A DNA stretch of 64,000 nt from Parvibaculum sp049651025 (GTDB lineage: Bacteria; Pseudomonadota; Alphaproteobacteria; Parvibaculales; Parvibaculaceae), in assembly GCF_049651025.1 (NCBI RefSeq), contig NZ_JBASBH010000032.1, positions 12,279 through 76,278 of the forward strand, written 5' to 3'. The translations under genes and the position numbers were made by a program. Shown one piece after another: positions 1-8,414 of the stretch. The stretch's first letter is position 1. Every line of letters starts with the position of its first letter. The notes under the pieces are model-generated. The model was not told the DNA's origin, ran no database searches, and worked only from the letters and a program-made list of their open reading frames with translations.

Positions 1-1
1 G

Positions 2-511
2 CTTCGCGCCGACGTGCGCGAAATGGAGCGCATGCTCGAAGACTATCTCGACTTCGTGCGCGGAACGCCGCGCGAAACCTCGCAGACGACCGACCTCACC
101 GAATTGCTGCGCGAAATTCAGGGCGATGCGCTGCGCAAGGGCCAGCACGTCAAGCTCGAGGCCGATGAAAACCTCACGCTGCCGCTGCGCCGCAACGCCT
201 TCAAACGCTGCCTCACCAACATTGTCGACAATGCCGGAAAATATGCCGAGCACGTCTGGGTGACGGCGATCCGCGACGGCGAGGACATCGACATCATCGT
301 CGATGATGACGGCGCGGGCATTCCGCAGGACCAGCTCGAGGAAGTCTTCCGCCCCTTCTACCGGCTCGATGCCGCGCGCAATCTGGATGAAGGCGGCACG
401 GGCCTCGGCCTCGCCATCGCCCGCGATATTGCGCACGGGCACGGCGGCGACATTCAGCTTTCACGCAGCCCCATGGGCGGCTTACGCGCGGTTATTCACG
501 TTCCGGTATGA
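2..511 (+). CDS. Sensor histidine kinase, C-terminal part (5' end outside the window)
   Basis: This is the ATP-binding half of a membrane sensor kinase that would phosphorylate an OmpR-type response regulator. The frame is open from base 2 and the His-containing DHp helix is cut off by the window edge; the visible start, REMERMLEDYLDFVRG, is the second DHp helix typical of EnvZ-like kinases. Counting from the GTG at 14, the N-box (TNIVDNAGKYA) is near residue 68, the G1 box (DDDGAGIP) near 97, the F-box (FRPFYR) near 112 and the G2 box (GGTGLGLAI) near 127. The catalytic domain is complete and intact. Its partner regulator is presumably upstream. EnvZ-like is inferred from the helix sequence; the sensed signal is unknown. 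Confidence 0.9.
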   Translation, partial: LRADVREMERMLEDYLDFVRGTPRETSQTTDLTELLREIQGDALRKGQHVKLEADENLTLPLRRNAFKRCLTNIVDNAGKYAEHVWVTAIRDGEDIDIIVDDDGAGIPQDQLEEVFRPFYRLDAARNLDEGGTGLGLAIARDIAHGHGGDIQLSRSPMGGLRAVIHVPV

Positions 512-525
512 TCGTTCAGGAGGGG

Positions 526-634
526 CCTCACCCTTCGAGACGGCGCGTTCCGCGCCTCCTCAGGATGAGGAGCTATTGCTGAATAAAACCCTCACCCTGA
601 GGAGCTGGCGCAGCCCGCGTCTCGAGGGGCGAGG
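526..634. repeat. Two adjacent REP-like palindromes (CCTCA...TGAGG family)
   Basis: Two imperfect palindromes lie at 526-570 and 590-634, each beginning CCTCACCCT and ending in a GAGG-type complement. The first pairs CCTCACCCTTCGAG-type sequence with CTCCTCAGGATGAGG; the second is the same motif in the opposite orientation. They fill the gap between the kinase and the convergent csaA gene. A third copy is at 55905-55947. This is the dispersed palindrome class common in alphaproteobacterial intergenic DNA; it may also act as a transcript end for both flanking genes. Confidence 0.7.
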
Positions 635-639
635 CCACT

Positions 640-981
640 TCACATCAACTTGCGCCCGTTCGGCACGGGATGATCGACGCCGACAAGAACGACATGGCCC
701 TTCTCATCCTCAAAACCGAGCGTCAGAACTTCGGACATGAAAGGCCCGATCTGGCGTGGCGGAAAATTGACCACGGCGGCAACCTGACGGCCGACAAGTG
801 TTTCGGGCGTGTAGTGCTGCGTGATCTGGGCTGAACTTTTCTTGATGCCGATCTCGGGCCCGAAATCTATGCGCAGCTTGATCGACGGCTTGCGCGCTTC
901 GGGAAAGGCCTCGGCGGCAATGACCGTGCCGATCCTGATATCGACCTTCAGAAAATCATCGAAGCTGATCGTCTCGCTCAT
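640..981 (-). CDS. csaA: CsaA-type tRNA-binding / chaperone-like protein
   Basis: This 113-residue protein is a single OB-fold tRNA-binding domain of the CsaA family, related to the C-terminal domain of methionyl-tRNA synthetase and described as having export-chaperone activity in Bacillus. The diagnostic pattern is visible: FLKVDIRIGTVIAAE at 9-23, the KLRIDFG strand, SSAQIT near 49, and the family C-terminus with VDHPVPNGRKL. Length matches the family (about 110). Its ATG overlaps the stop of the upstream TetR-like gene by four bases (ATGA), so the two are translationally coupled. The cellular role in alphaproteobacteria is not settled. Confidence 0.92.
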   Translation of the reverse strand: MSETISFDDFLKVDIRIGTVIAAEAFPEARKPSIKLRIDFGPEIGIKKSSAQITQHYTPETLVGRQVAAVVNFPPRQIGPFMSEVLTLGFEDEKGHVVLVGVDHPVPNGRKLM

Positions 982-1583
982 GCGGCGCTCTCACGCGCCG
1001 GTCTGTTGGCGAAACGCGCAACGGTTTCGAGCATCTGCTCGGCCTGGCGCAAGCGGCGATCAAGCTCGGCCATGGTCTTTGCCTGATCCTCGCCATCCTC
1101 AAGCCAGACGCGAAAGACGCGCGCCCAGATGAGCGCAAGCCCGCGCACGCGCACGGCGCCGCGAACGCCCGAACTGTCGATCCCCGCCGCTTCGAGCATC
1201 CATCCAAGCGATTGAAGCGCGGGGCGAACAAGCGCCACGGCAGCGACAGGATCGCGCGCGAGATCGCGAGAAATATTCTGAAGCGCGGGCTTTGACGGCG
1301 AGAGCGCATCGAAGCGCATCATCAACACGTCGAACAGCCGGTCGCGCGCGCTTTCGCCGCCCAGGTCCTCCGCCTCCGCCGCTTTCAACACATCGGCGTC
1401 GATGCTGCGCGACCACGCGGCAAGGATTGCGGATTTGGTGGGAAACATATGCGCGAGTTCAGGCAGGCTCACCTTTGCCGCCGCCGCAATCTCGGCCAGC
1501 GTCAACTCGTGCCAGCCGGATTTCGCCGCGAGCTTCAAGGCGGCTGCGATGATTTTTTCGTGCTTGTCGGGTTTCTTCGCCAT
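978..1583 (-). CDS. TetR-like HTH protein with COQ9-like C-terminal half
   Basis: About 201 residues. The N-terminus (residues 1-55) reads as a TetR helix-turn-helix: KIIAAALKLAAKSGWHELTL, then AEIAAAAKVSLPELAHMFPTK. The C-terminal half, with RDRLFDVLMMRFDAL, a GWMLEAAGI helix and W-E-D-G then TMAELDRRLRQAEQ, resembles the lipid-binding region of bacterial COQ9-like proteins. The ATG at 1583 is chosen because GAGGAG lies just upstream; a longer frame to 1709 would run into proC. It is followed by csaA with an ATGA overlap and preceded by proC. It may be a DNA-binding regulator or a ubiquinone-biosynthesis COQ9 relative; I cannot decide from sequence. Confidence 0.8.
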   Translation of the reverse strand: MAKKPDKHEKIIAAALKLAAKSGWHELTLAEIAAAAKVSLPELAHMFPTKSAILAAWSRSIDADVLKAAEAEDLGGESARDRLFDVLMMRFDALSPSKPALQNISRDLARDPVAAVALVRPALQSLGWMLEAAGIDSSGVRGAVRVRGLALIWARVFRVWLEDGEDQAKTMAELDRRLRQAEQMLETVARFANRPARESAA

Positions 1584-1662
1584 GCGCTTCTCCTCAGAAA
1601 GAGGAACATAAGCATTTCGCACGGCTTTGACGAGGCGGGACCGCCAGGCGCGGACCCTTCCG

Positions 1663-2490
1663 CTATCGGCCGAGTTCGCGCGCGCGGTCGCGCGCCGCTG
1701 CCGTGGCACGGCGCATGAGCGGCGAAAGGCCGCCCTCGCCCATCAGCACGTCAAGCGCTGCCGCCGTCGTGCCGCCGGGAGAGGTGACGTTCTTGCGAAG
1801 CACCGCCGCCTCGTCGGGAAGCTGATGAAGCATTTCGCCAGAGCCGCTGACGGTTGCCCGCGCAAGCTGCATCGCAAGCTCCGGCGCAAGGCCGAGCGCC
1901 TCGCCTGCCGCCGCGAGACATTCGGTCATGTAGAAAACATAGGCGGGACCGGAACCGGAAATCGCCGTCACAGCGTCGATCTGCGGCTCGCTATCGACCC
2001 AGCCGACTTCGCCGACTGCGGCGAGAAGATCGCTCGCCAGCGCGCGCTGCTCCGCTGTCGCCTGAGCATTGGCAAAGGCCGCCGTGATGCCGCGCCCAAT
2101 GGCCGCTGGCGTATTGGGCATGGCGCGCACGGCAGCGATCTCGCCGCCGAGCAACTCCTTCAGCCGCAAAAGACTTGTGCCCGCTGCAATCGACAGAAAG
2201 AGCGTGTCGGGAGAGACAAGGGCGCGAAGTTCCGGCAGCACGCTCTCCATTGCCTGCGGCTTCACCGCAAGCAGCACGACGGAGGGATTGCGCGCCGCGA
2301 GATCGGCAATGCCGAAATTCAATGGAATGCCGCGTTCGGCGATAAGCCGCGCCACATCCGGCGTCGGCGACGGATCGCGCACGAAAACCTGCTTCGGCGG
2401 GAGCCCCTTGTCGAGCCAGCCCGAAAGAAGCGCGCCGCCCATCTTGCCAGCGCCGACAAGAACCAGCGGACGTTGAAGTGCGAGTGTCAT
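1663..2490 (-). CDS. proC: Pyrroline-5-carboxylate reductase
   Basis: This enzyme catalyses the last step of proline synthesis, NAD(P)H-dependent reduction of 1-pyrroline-5-carboxylate. It has 275 residues, the normal size. The Rossmann nucleotide loop VLVGAGKMGGALLSGW is at residues 9-24, followed by the AVKPQ strand end and the family motif MPNTPAAIGRGI. The C-terminal dimer/substrate region carries ISGSGPAYVFYMTE and VTSPGGTTAAAL, the P5CR signature. It lies 39 bp after the YbjN-like gene on the same strand, a neighbour order frequent in alphaproteobacteria, and probably shares its transcript with the TetR-like and csaA genes. The function is secure. Confidence 0.97.
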   Translation of the reverse strand: MTLALQRPLVLVGAGKMGGALLSGWLDKGLPPKQVFVRDPSPTPDVARLIAERGIPLNFGIADLAARNPSVVLLAVKPQAMESVLPELRALVSPDTLFLSIAAGTSLLRLKELLGGEIAAVRAMPNTPAAIGRGITAAFANAQATAEQRALASDLLAAVGEVGWVDSEPQIDAVTAISGSGPAYVFYMTECLAAAGEALGLAPELAMQLARATVSGSGEMLHQLPDEAAVLRKNVTSPGGTTAAALDVLMGEGGLSPLMRRATAAARDRARELGR

Positions 2491-2529
2491 GGTTGAAACC
2501 GTATTCTGAAAATGTCGAGAGGCTGAGCC

Positions 2530-3048
2530 TCAGGCATTGCCCCGCGTCTCGAACATTGCGGCGGCGATTGCGTCTTCGGCACTCTTGCCCGCCCAGAGGA
2601 CGAACTGCACCGCCGGATAATAGCGCTCGCAAGCCTCGACCGCGAGACGCAGCAGCGCCTCGCATTGCTCGGGCGTCGCCGTCGCACCGCCGCAAAGCAG
2701 CAGGCTGTTGCGATAAAGAAGCACACCCTCTTCCGACCACATATCGAAATGGCCGGACCAGAGCTGCTCATTGATGAGGCTGAGCAAATGCCGGATCTGC
2801 GGACGCTTTTCAGGCGGCACACGCATGTCCAGCGTCGAGGCGACGTGAAGCCCGGAGAGATCGTTGCGCCAATTGAGGGAAATCTGGTGGTCGCGCCACT
2901 CGCCAGCGACGCAGATCGTCAGCTCGTCTTCATGGCTGCGCTCGAAAATCCAGTCGCGGATCGAGGCCACCTGTTCAAGAAGATCCAGGGGGTTTGCGTC
3001 GAACTCGTCGGCTTCAACGAGAGAAGCGGTCATTTGAACCCCGATCAT
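2530..3048 (-). CDS. YbjN-domain protein
   Basis: A 172-residue cytosolic protein of the YbjN (DUF1790) family, a fold related to type III secretion chaperones but of unknown molecular role; in enterobacteria YbjN affects motility and stress responses. Visible family features are the acidic N-terminus, W-RNDLSGLHVASTLDMRVP, INEQLWSGHFDMWSEEG and the C-terminal VEACERYYPAVQFVLWAGK-type helix. The ATG at 3048 has no convincing Shine-Dalgarno; the ATG at 3033 gives MTASLVEADEF and is an equally good start. It is directly upstream of proC, a common alphaproteobacterial linkage. Confidence 0.88.
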   Translation of the reverse strand: MIGVQMTASLVEADEFDANPLDLLEQVASIRDWIFERSHEDELTICVAGEWRDHQISLNWRNDLSGLHVASTLDMRVPPEKRPQIRHLLSLINEQLWSGHFDMWSEEGVLLYRNSLLLCGGATATPEQCEALLRLAVEACERYYPAVQFVLWAGKSAEDAIAAAMFETRGNA

Positions 3049-3214
3049 GCAACCCGTCGCGGGACGAACCCGACTGGCGACCTCACAACATATTGTAGGT
3101 CTGGGCCCCCGAACCTACCAGTCCAACGTGGCCCATGCATTGAGTCGGTGCAAGCAAAGACGGCGGCGCAACGCAAAAATCTGCGGATTTCTGGGGAAAA
3201 CTCGGGGCGCCGGT

Positions 3215-3520
3215 TCAGTCTTCGGCGGCTTCCCCTGAAGACCCGCTGGCCGCCTTCGATGCCTTGGGGCCGGCGGCGAGGGCTGCTTCCAGCGCTTCGA
3301 TGCGGGCCTTCAGCGTCTCATTCTCCTCACGAGCGAGGCTCGCCATGGCGCGCACCACCTCGAATTCCTCGCGCGGAACCAGATCGAGATCGGCAATCAG
3401 GCGCTCTGCCTGCGAGCGGATCACCGTTTCAACCTCCTGACGAACGCCCTGCGCTGCGCCTGCGGCATTGGTGAACAGCCGGGCTAGTTCGTCGAGCACG
3501 CGGTTCTGCGTCTGGGTCAT
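3215..3520 (-). CDS. UbiK-type ubiquinone biosynthesis accessory factor (BMFP/YqiC family)
   Basis: A 101-residue coiled-coil protein of the UbiK/YqiC family, which in Salmonella and E. coli assists the Ubi complex in aerobic ubiquinone synthesis and can fuse membranes. The sequence starts TQTQNRVLDELARLFTNAAG, continues with the amphipathic VRQEVETVIRSQAERLIADLDLV helix pair and the signature VPREEFEVVRAM (residues about 46-57) before a heptad-rich helix and an Ala/Ser tail. The ATG at 3520 is preferred over the upstream one at 3574 because GGAGACGG precedes it and the family begins here. It is transcribed divergently from lgt. Confidence 0.85.
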   Translation of the reverse strand: MTQTQNRVLDELARLFTNAAGAAQGVRQEVETVIRSQAERLIADLDLVPREEFEVVRAMASLAREENETLKARIEALEAALAAGPKASKAASGSSGEAAED

Positions 3521-3630
3521 ACGTCCGTCTCCATGCGATACAAGATGCGAACATATCCGCCCCCGACTTGACACTCAACCGATGGCGGCGACACTAGCGC
3601 CGCCCCGACACCTCCAGCGCGGACCCCTCA

Positions 3631-4488
3631 ATGACCGGAATTCCCTTCCCGAATATCGATCCGGTGCTGATCCATCTCGGGCCGCTCGCCATCCGCTGGT
3701 ATGCGCTTGCCTATATTGCGGGCCTGCTTCTGGGCTGGCGCTACATCCTCGCCATGATCGACACGCCGCGCCTCTGGGCAGGATCGCCCTCGGTGACGAG
3801 GCTGAATATCGACGACGCCCTGCTCTGGGCCATGGCGGGCGTCATCCTTGGCGGGCGCATCGGCTATGTGCTGGTCTATGATTCCGTCGACTACATCAAC
3901 AATCCGCTCGAAATCTTTGCCGTCTGGCATGGCGGCATGAGCTTTCACGGCGGCGCCTTCGGCGTGCTGGTCGGCCTGGCGCTTTATGCGCGCCGCAACG
4001 GCGTTCCGCTTCTGGCGCTGTTCGATCTCGCCAGCGCCGCCGCGCCGATCGGCCTCTTCTTCGGACGCATCGCCAACTTCATCAATTCCGAACTCTGGGG
4101 CCGCGTCACCGATGCGCCATGGGGCATCATCTTTCCCAATGGCGGACCAGAGCCGCGCCATCCGAGCCAGCTTTATGAAGCGGCGCTTGAAGGCATCGTC
4201 CTCTTCATCGTGCTGCGCATATTGAGCCACAGCTTTCACGCGCTGAAGCGGCCCGGTACCATCTGGGGCGCATTCATTGCGGGCTATGGCTGCGCGCGCG
4301 TCTTCGTCGAATTTTTCCGCCAGCCCGACATTCAGCTCGGCTATCTCTATGACGGCTGGCTCACCATGGGCATGCTGCTGTCACTGCCGATGATCCTCGT
4401 CGGCCTTCTGATCGTCTGGCAGGCACCGCGTCTTGAAGCGTGGACGACACGCAAACCCGCTGGCAACCCGGCTCCGAAGCGTAAGTAA
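3631..4488 (+). CDS. lgt: Phosphatidylglycerol--prolipoprotein diacylglyceryl transferase
   Basis: Lgt transfers diacylglycerol from phosphatidylglycerol to the lipobox cysteine of prolipoproteins, the first step of lipoprotein maturation in the inner membrane. The 285-residue protein has about seven hydrophobic segments. Recognisable are the start FPNIDPVLIHLGPLAIRWY, the catalytic-region motif WHGGMSFHGG, the Lgt signature GRIANFINSELWGR around residues 147-160, and RHPSQLYEA. The stop TAA shares one base with the ATG of the next gene (TAATG), so translation is coupled to the MidA-type methyltransferase. Assignment is secure. Confidence 0.97.
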   Translation: MTGIPFPNIDPVLIHLGPLAIRWYALAYIAGLLLGWRYILAMIDTPRLWAGSPSVTRLNIDDALLWAMAGVILGGRIGYVLVYDSVDYINNPLEIFAVWHGGMSFHGGAFGVLVGLALYARRNGVPLLALFDLASAAAPIGLFFGRIANFINSELWGRVTDAPWGIIFPNGGPEPRHPSQLYEAALEGIVLFIVLRILSHSFHALKRPGTIWGAFIAGYGCARVFVEFFRQPDIQLGYLYDGWLTMGMLLSLPMILVGLLIVWQAPRLEAWTTRKPAGNPAPKRK

Positions 4489-5573
4489 TGGCACCTCTCA
4501 ATCAACATATCGCGCGCCTCATCACTGAGGCCGGCCCCATCTCCGTCAGCAATTTCATGGCGCTGGCGCTTGGTCATCCAAAGCTCGGCTACTACATGAC
4601 GCGCGATCCGCTCGGCGCGCAGGGCGATTTCACGACGGCGCCCGAAATCAGCCAGATGTTCGGCGAACTCCTCGGCCTCTGGATCGCCGAAACATGGATC
4701 GCGCAAGGCCGCCCCTCGCCTTTCATCCTTGCCGAACTCGGGCCCGGACGCGGAACGCTGATGGCCGATGCTTTGCGCGCATTACGCGCGGTTCCGGGAA
4801 TGCTCGACGCAATGAAAGTGCATTTCGTCGAGACGAGCCCGGTGCTTGCTGCCGCGCAAAAGCAGAATGTGCCAAATGCCACATGGCACGATCGCTTCGA
4901 CACGCTGCCGCAAGGTCCGCTCTTTCTGATCGCCAATGAATTCTTCGACGCGCTGCCGATCCGCCAATTCGTAAGAACGGAACGCGGCTGGTGCGAGCGT
5001 TTCGTGATGCTCGACGATGACAGCACGCATGACGCGCCGCATTTCGTGCCCGCGATCACTCCGGTGCCGCTTGCCTCCGACGATATGCTGCCGCCATCGG
5101 TGCGCAACGCGCCCGTCGGCAGCCTCGCCGAAGTCTCGCCCGCATCGAGCGCCTTTGCCGAGGATATAGCGGCGCGCATTGCAAAACATGGCGGCGCGGC
5201 AATCATCATCGATTACGGCCACGCGAAAAGCGCGCCGGGCGATACGCTGCAGGCCTTGCGCGCGCATAAGTTCGTCGATGCATTCGAAGCGCCCGGCGAA
5301 GCCGACCTGACGGCCCATGTCGATTTTGAAGCGCTTGCGCTTGCCGCGCGCGCAGGCGGCGCGGTTGCGCATGGCCCCATCGAACAAGGTTCGTTCCTGC
5401 GCGCGCTCGGGATCAGCGCACGCAGCGAAGCCCTGAAAGCGCGTGCAACGCCTGAACAGGCGCGCGACATCGATCTCGCCGAACGCCGATTGACCTCGCG
5501 CGACGAGATGGGCAGCCTCTTCAAGGTGATGGCGCTGACTGCGCCGGATGCGCCCGGCCTCGCCGGATTTTGA
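4488..5573 (+). CDS. SAM-dependent methyltransferase, MidA/NDUFAF7 (DUF185) family
   Basis: A 361-residue protein of the family whose mitochondrial member NDUFAF7 dimethylates an arginine of complex I subunit NDUFS2; bacterial members are less studied. The family start ISVSNFMALALGHPKLGYYM is present, followed by PLGAQGDFTTAPEISQMFGELLG, here seen as separate blocks near residues 42-62, and the SAM loop ELGPGRGTLMAD near residue 83. NEFFDALPIRQF and the DYGHAKS strand are also characteristic. It overlaps lgt by one base and lies just before pgeF, a stable alphaproteobacterial order. A complex I role here is inference. Confidence 0.92.
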   Translation: MAPLNQHIARLITEAGPISVSNFMALALGHPKLGYYMTRDPLGAQGDFTTAPEISQMFGELLGLWIAETWIAQGRPSPFILAELGPGRGTLMADALRALRAVPGMLDAMKVHFVETSPVLAAAQKQNVPNATWHDRFDTLPQGPLFLIANEFFDALPIRQFVRTERGWCERFVMLDDDSTHDAPHFVPAITPVPLASDDMLPPSVRNAPVGSLAEVSPASSAFAEDIAARIAKHGGAAIIIDYGHAKSAPGDTLQALRAHKFVDAFEAPGEADLTAHVDFEALALAARAGGAVAHGPIEQGSFLRALGISARSEALKARATPEQARDIDLAERRLTSRDEMGSLFKVMALTAPDAPGLAGF

Positions 5574-5583
5574 GGAAACCAGA

Positions 5584-6348
5584 ATGCTGACGGCAAAACC
5601 GCTCGAAGCTCTGAGCCATATACGCCACGGCTTTTTCACGCGCGAAGGCGGCGTGTCGAAGGGCATCTACGCATCGCTGAATTGCGGCCTCGGCTCGGAC
5701 GACGACAAGGGCGCGGTGAGCGAAAATCGCGCGCGGGTGGCGCAAGGCGTGAATGTCGCGCCTGACAGACTTCTGACCGTCCACCAGATCCACAGCCCCA
5801 ATGTCATCCGCGTCACGGAACTCTGGGAGCCATCCGCTGCGCCGCAAGCCGACGCGATGGTGACCGATCTGCCAGATGTCGCGCTCGCCGTTCTCGCCGC
5901 AGATTGCGCGCCGGTTCTCTTTGCTGACAATGGGGCGGGCGTTATCGGCGCGGCGCATGCGGGCTGGAAAGGCGCATTCACAGGCGTTCTGGAAGCAACC
6001 ATCGACGCGATGGTGAAAATGGGGGGCGCGCGCGAGCGGATCGTCGCCGCGATCGGCCCCTGCATTTCACGCGACGCCTATGAAGTCGGCCCGGAATTTC
6101 GCGACCGCTTTCTCGATACCGACAAGGCCAACGACAAATGGTTCGTGGCGTCGGCGCGCGATGGCCACTTCATGTTCGATCTTCCCGCCTATGCCGCCTC
6201 GCGCCTCAAGGCCGCGGAAATCGCCGCCATCGCCCTGCCCGGTGTCTGCACCTATGCCGACGAAAAACGCTTCTTTTCCTATCGGCGCACGACGCATCGT
6301 GGCGAAGGCGACTATGGGCGGCAAATGTCGGCAATCGCATTGAGGTAG
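5584..6348 (+). CDS. pgeF: Peptidoglycan editing factor PgeF (YfiH/laccase-domain family)
   Basis: PgeF-family proteins are cytosolic Cys/His zinc enzymes; E. coli PgeF keeps non-canonical L-Ser out of UDP-MurNAc-peptides, and human relatives act on purine nucleosides. The 254-residue sequence shows HGFFTREGGVSKG near the start, the metal-site residues in TVHQIHSPNV, AADCAPVLFAD and AAHAGWKGAF, and IGPCISRDAYEVG. The ATG at 5584 is selected by GAGGAAA eight bases upstream; an upstream in-frame ATG at 5548 lies inside the previous gene. It is probably cotranscribed with lgt and the MidA-type gene. Confidence 0.93.
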   Translation: MLTAKPLEALSHIRHGFFTREGGVSKGIYASLNCGLGSDDDKGAVSENRARVAQGVNVAPDRLLTVHQIHSPNVIRVTELWEPSAAPQADAMVTDLPDVALAVLAADCAPVLFADNGAGVIGAAHAGWKGAFTGVLEATIDAMVKMGGARERIVAAIGPCISRDAYEVGPEFRDRFLDTDKANDKWFVASARDGHFMFDLPAYAASRLKAAEIAAIALPGVCTYADEKRFFSYRRTTHRGEGDYGRQMSAIALR

Positions 6349-6597
6349 CCCACACGCCGGGTCCTCGCGATTCGCCATTCAATGGGGCGATTTGGCACAA
6401 GCTGCCGGAAAATCCTGATGCGGCGGCTTTTCACACGCGACCAAACGCGAAAGACCGCGGCATAGCGGCAACGCTTCGCAACACCTTTGCCAATCGCGCC
6501 GCCTCGCTGTTTACAGGCCGAAAACGCCTTGTTACAACCCGCTCGCGCCGTCGCACGACTGTCACGAGACGGCAAGATCCCCGGGGGTTCCAAAGCC

Positions 6598-7530
6598 ATG
6601 AAGCTTGTCGCAGGCAATTCAAACCGGGCGCTGTCCGAAGCCATTGCCGCCTATCTCGATCTTCCGCTCACCAAATCGGTGGTGCGCCGCTTCGCGGACA
6701 TGGAAGTTTTCGTAGAGATTCAGGAAAACGTCCGCGGCGAAGACGTTTTCATCATGCAGTCGACCTCCTACCCCGCCAACGACCATCTGATGGAACTGCT
6801 CATCATCATCGATGCGTTGAAGCGCGCCTCCGCGCGCCGCATCACGGCAGTCGTTCCCTATTTCGGCTATGCGCGACAGGACCGCAAACCCGGCCCCCGT
6901 TCGCCGATCTCGGCCAAGCTCGTCGCCAATCTCATCACCAAGGCCGGTGCCGACCGCGTGCTGACGCTCGATCTTCACGCCGGGCAGATTCAAGGCTTCT
7001 TCGACATTCCGACCGACAATCTCTTCGGTGCGCCCGTGCTCACTCACGATATTGAGGAGCACTACAAGGGCCAGGACCTGATGATCATCTCGCCGGACGT
7101 CGGCGGCGTGGTGCGCGCCCGCGCAATCGCCAAGCGCATTGGCGCCGACCTTGCCATCGTCGACAAGCGCCGCGAACGCGCCGGCGAAAGCGAAGTGATG
7201 AACATCATCGGCGACGTGAAGGGCCGCTCCTGCATCCTCGTCGACGACATCGTCGACAGCGCCGGAACGCTCTGCAACGCCGCCGAGGCGCTGCTCGCCA
7301 AGGGCGCGACCGCGGTTTCCGCCTATGTGACGCATGGCGTCCTGTCCGGCGGCGCTGTCGCCCGTGTCGCCGCCTCGCAGCTCAAGGAGCTGGTCATCAC
7401 CGATTCGATCCAGCCGACCGAGGCCGTGCGCGTCGCCCACAATATCCGCACCGTCACCATCGCCCCGCTGATCGGCGAGGCCATGCGCCGAACCGCCGAA
7501 GAACGCTCGGTTTCCAGCCTTTTCGACTGA
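6598..7530 (+). CDS. prs: Ribose-phosphate pyrophosphokinase
   Basis: Prs makes PRPP from ribose 5-phosphate and ATP, feeding nucleotide, NAD, His and Trp synthesis. The 310-residue protein has the flexible-loop/ATP region YARQDRKPGPRSPISAK, the allosteric-site stretch, KRRERAGESEVMNIIGDV and the PRPP-binding loop VDDIVDSAGTLCNAA near residue 218. The start at 6598 (MKLVAGNSN) fits the family; earlier in-frame starts add unrelated sequence. The upstream 249 bases hold no clear gene. A strong hairpin follows the stop. Apt, encoded near 19 kb, would use its product. Confidence 0.97.
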   Translation: MKLVAGNSNRALSEAIAAYLDLPLTKSVVRRFADMEVFVEIQENVRGEDVFIMQSTSYPANDHLMELLIIIDALKRASARRITAVVPYFGYARQDRKPGPRSPISAKLVANLITKAGADRVLTLDLHAGQIQGFFDIPTDNLFGAPVLTHDIEEHYKGQDLMIISPDVGGVVRARAIAKRIGADLAIVDKRRERAGESEVMNIIGDVKGRSCILVDDIVDSAGTLCNAAEALLAKGATAVSAYVTHGVLSGGAVARVAASQLKELVITDSIQPTEAVRVAHNIRTVTIAPLIGEAMRRTAEERSVSSLFD

Positions 7531-7532
7531 GC

Positions 7533-7572
7533 GAAGGGGACGCCTCGTCCCCTTCCCCAGCTTGAGTTTTCC
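7533..7572 (+). terminator. Likely intrinsic terminator after prs
   Basis: A perfect 10-bp stem with a 3-base loop (GAAGGGGACG at 7533-7542, loop CCT, CGTCCCCTTC at 7546-7555) begins three bases after the prs stop codon. The downstream T-run is weak (GAGTTTTCC), so efficiency is uncertain. Confidence 0.6.
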
Positions 7573-7598
7573 CCTATCGGGCGCTATAAACCGCCCCA

Positions 7599-7668
7599 AC
7601 CGGCGTCCACACCCCTGGAGGAAACGCCGCGAGCCACCGGTGGGCAGCCCGCTCCTGGGGCTATTTTT
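7599..7668 (+). promoter_or_regulatory. Structured leader in front of rplY, possible attenuator
   Basis: The leader can fold GGCGT/ACGCC (about 7601-7630) and then AGCCC at 7646-7650 with GGGCT at 7658-7662, followed directly by ATTTTTGTT. The second hairpin resembles a weak Rho-independent terminator placed 18 bases before the rplY start. A role in attenuation or L25 autoregulation is inference only. Confidence 0.3.
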
Positions 7669-7685
7669 GTTGGAGAATCAACGCT

Positions 7686-8375
7686 ATGGCCGAGATACTA
7701 ACGCTCAAGGCCGAGGCGCGTACGAAGAGCAGCAAGGGGGCTGTTCGTTCGCTTCGTCTCGCAGGCCGAGTCCCCGCCGTCATTTACGGCGACAAGAAGA
7801 CCCCGGAACTCATCACCGTCGACTACAAGGCCGTGAACGCCCTCTACCAGACGGGTACGTTCACCAGCAACCTTCTGAACGTCGAGATCGACGGGAAGAT
7901 TGAACGCGTCATTCCGCGCGACGTGCAGCGCGAAGTCGTTCGCGACTTCATCATCCATGTCGACTTCCTGCGTCTCGGCAAGAATGCGACCCTGACCGTC
8001 AACGTGCCGGTGCATTTCACCAATCACGAAGCATCGCCCGGCCTCAAGGCTGGCGGCCTGCTGAACATCGTGCGCCACGAGATCGAACTCATCTGCCCGG
8101 CGGAATCGATCCCCGAGGCCATCGAGATCGACCTTACCGGCTACGAAATGGCCACCTCGATCCATATTTCGGCCGTCAAGTTCGCCGAAGGCGTGCGCCC
8201 GACGATCACCGATCGCGACTTCACGGTTGCGACGATCGTGGCTCCCGCCGCTGTCGTTTCGGCTGAATCGGCTGCTCCCGCTGCAGCGGCTCCCGCCGCT
8301 GGCGCGAAGGCAGCAGCGGCTCCCGCCGCAGCTGCTGGCAAGGCCGCTCCCAAGGCGCCTGCCGGCAAGAAGTAA
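7686..8375 (+). CDS. rplY: 50S ribosomal protein L25, long (Ctc) form
   Basis: L25 binds 5S rRNA. This 229-residue version is the two-domain Ctc/TL5 form: an N-terminal L25 beta-barrel (LKAEARTKSSKGAVRSLR, RVPAVIYG, residues 5-95), a C-terminal TL5 domain (VPVHFTNHEASPGLKAGG onward, residues 105-190) and an extended Ala/Pro/Lys tail (about 190-229) of low complexity. GGAGAAT precedes the ATG. It is followed closely by pth, an order conserved in many bacteria (prs-rplY-pth-ychF). The Ala-rich tail is common in alphaproteobacterial homologues. Confidence 0.96.
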   Translation: MAEILTLKAEARTKSSKGAVRSLRLAGRVPAVIYGDKKTPELITVDYKAVNALYQTGTFTSNLLNVEIDGKIERVIPRDVQREVVRDFIIHVDFLRLGKNATLTVNVPVHFTNHEASPGLKAGGLLNIVRHEIELICPAESIPEAIEIDLTGYEMATSIHISAVKFAEGVRPTITDRDFTVATIVAPAAVVSAESAAPAAAAPAAGAKAAAAPAAAAGKAAPKAPAGKK

Positions 8376-8414
8376 GTCCCAGGGCATAGGGATCAACATA
8401 AAGGAGCGCGGGCG

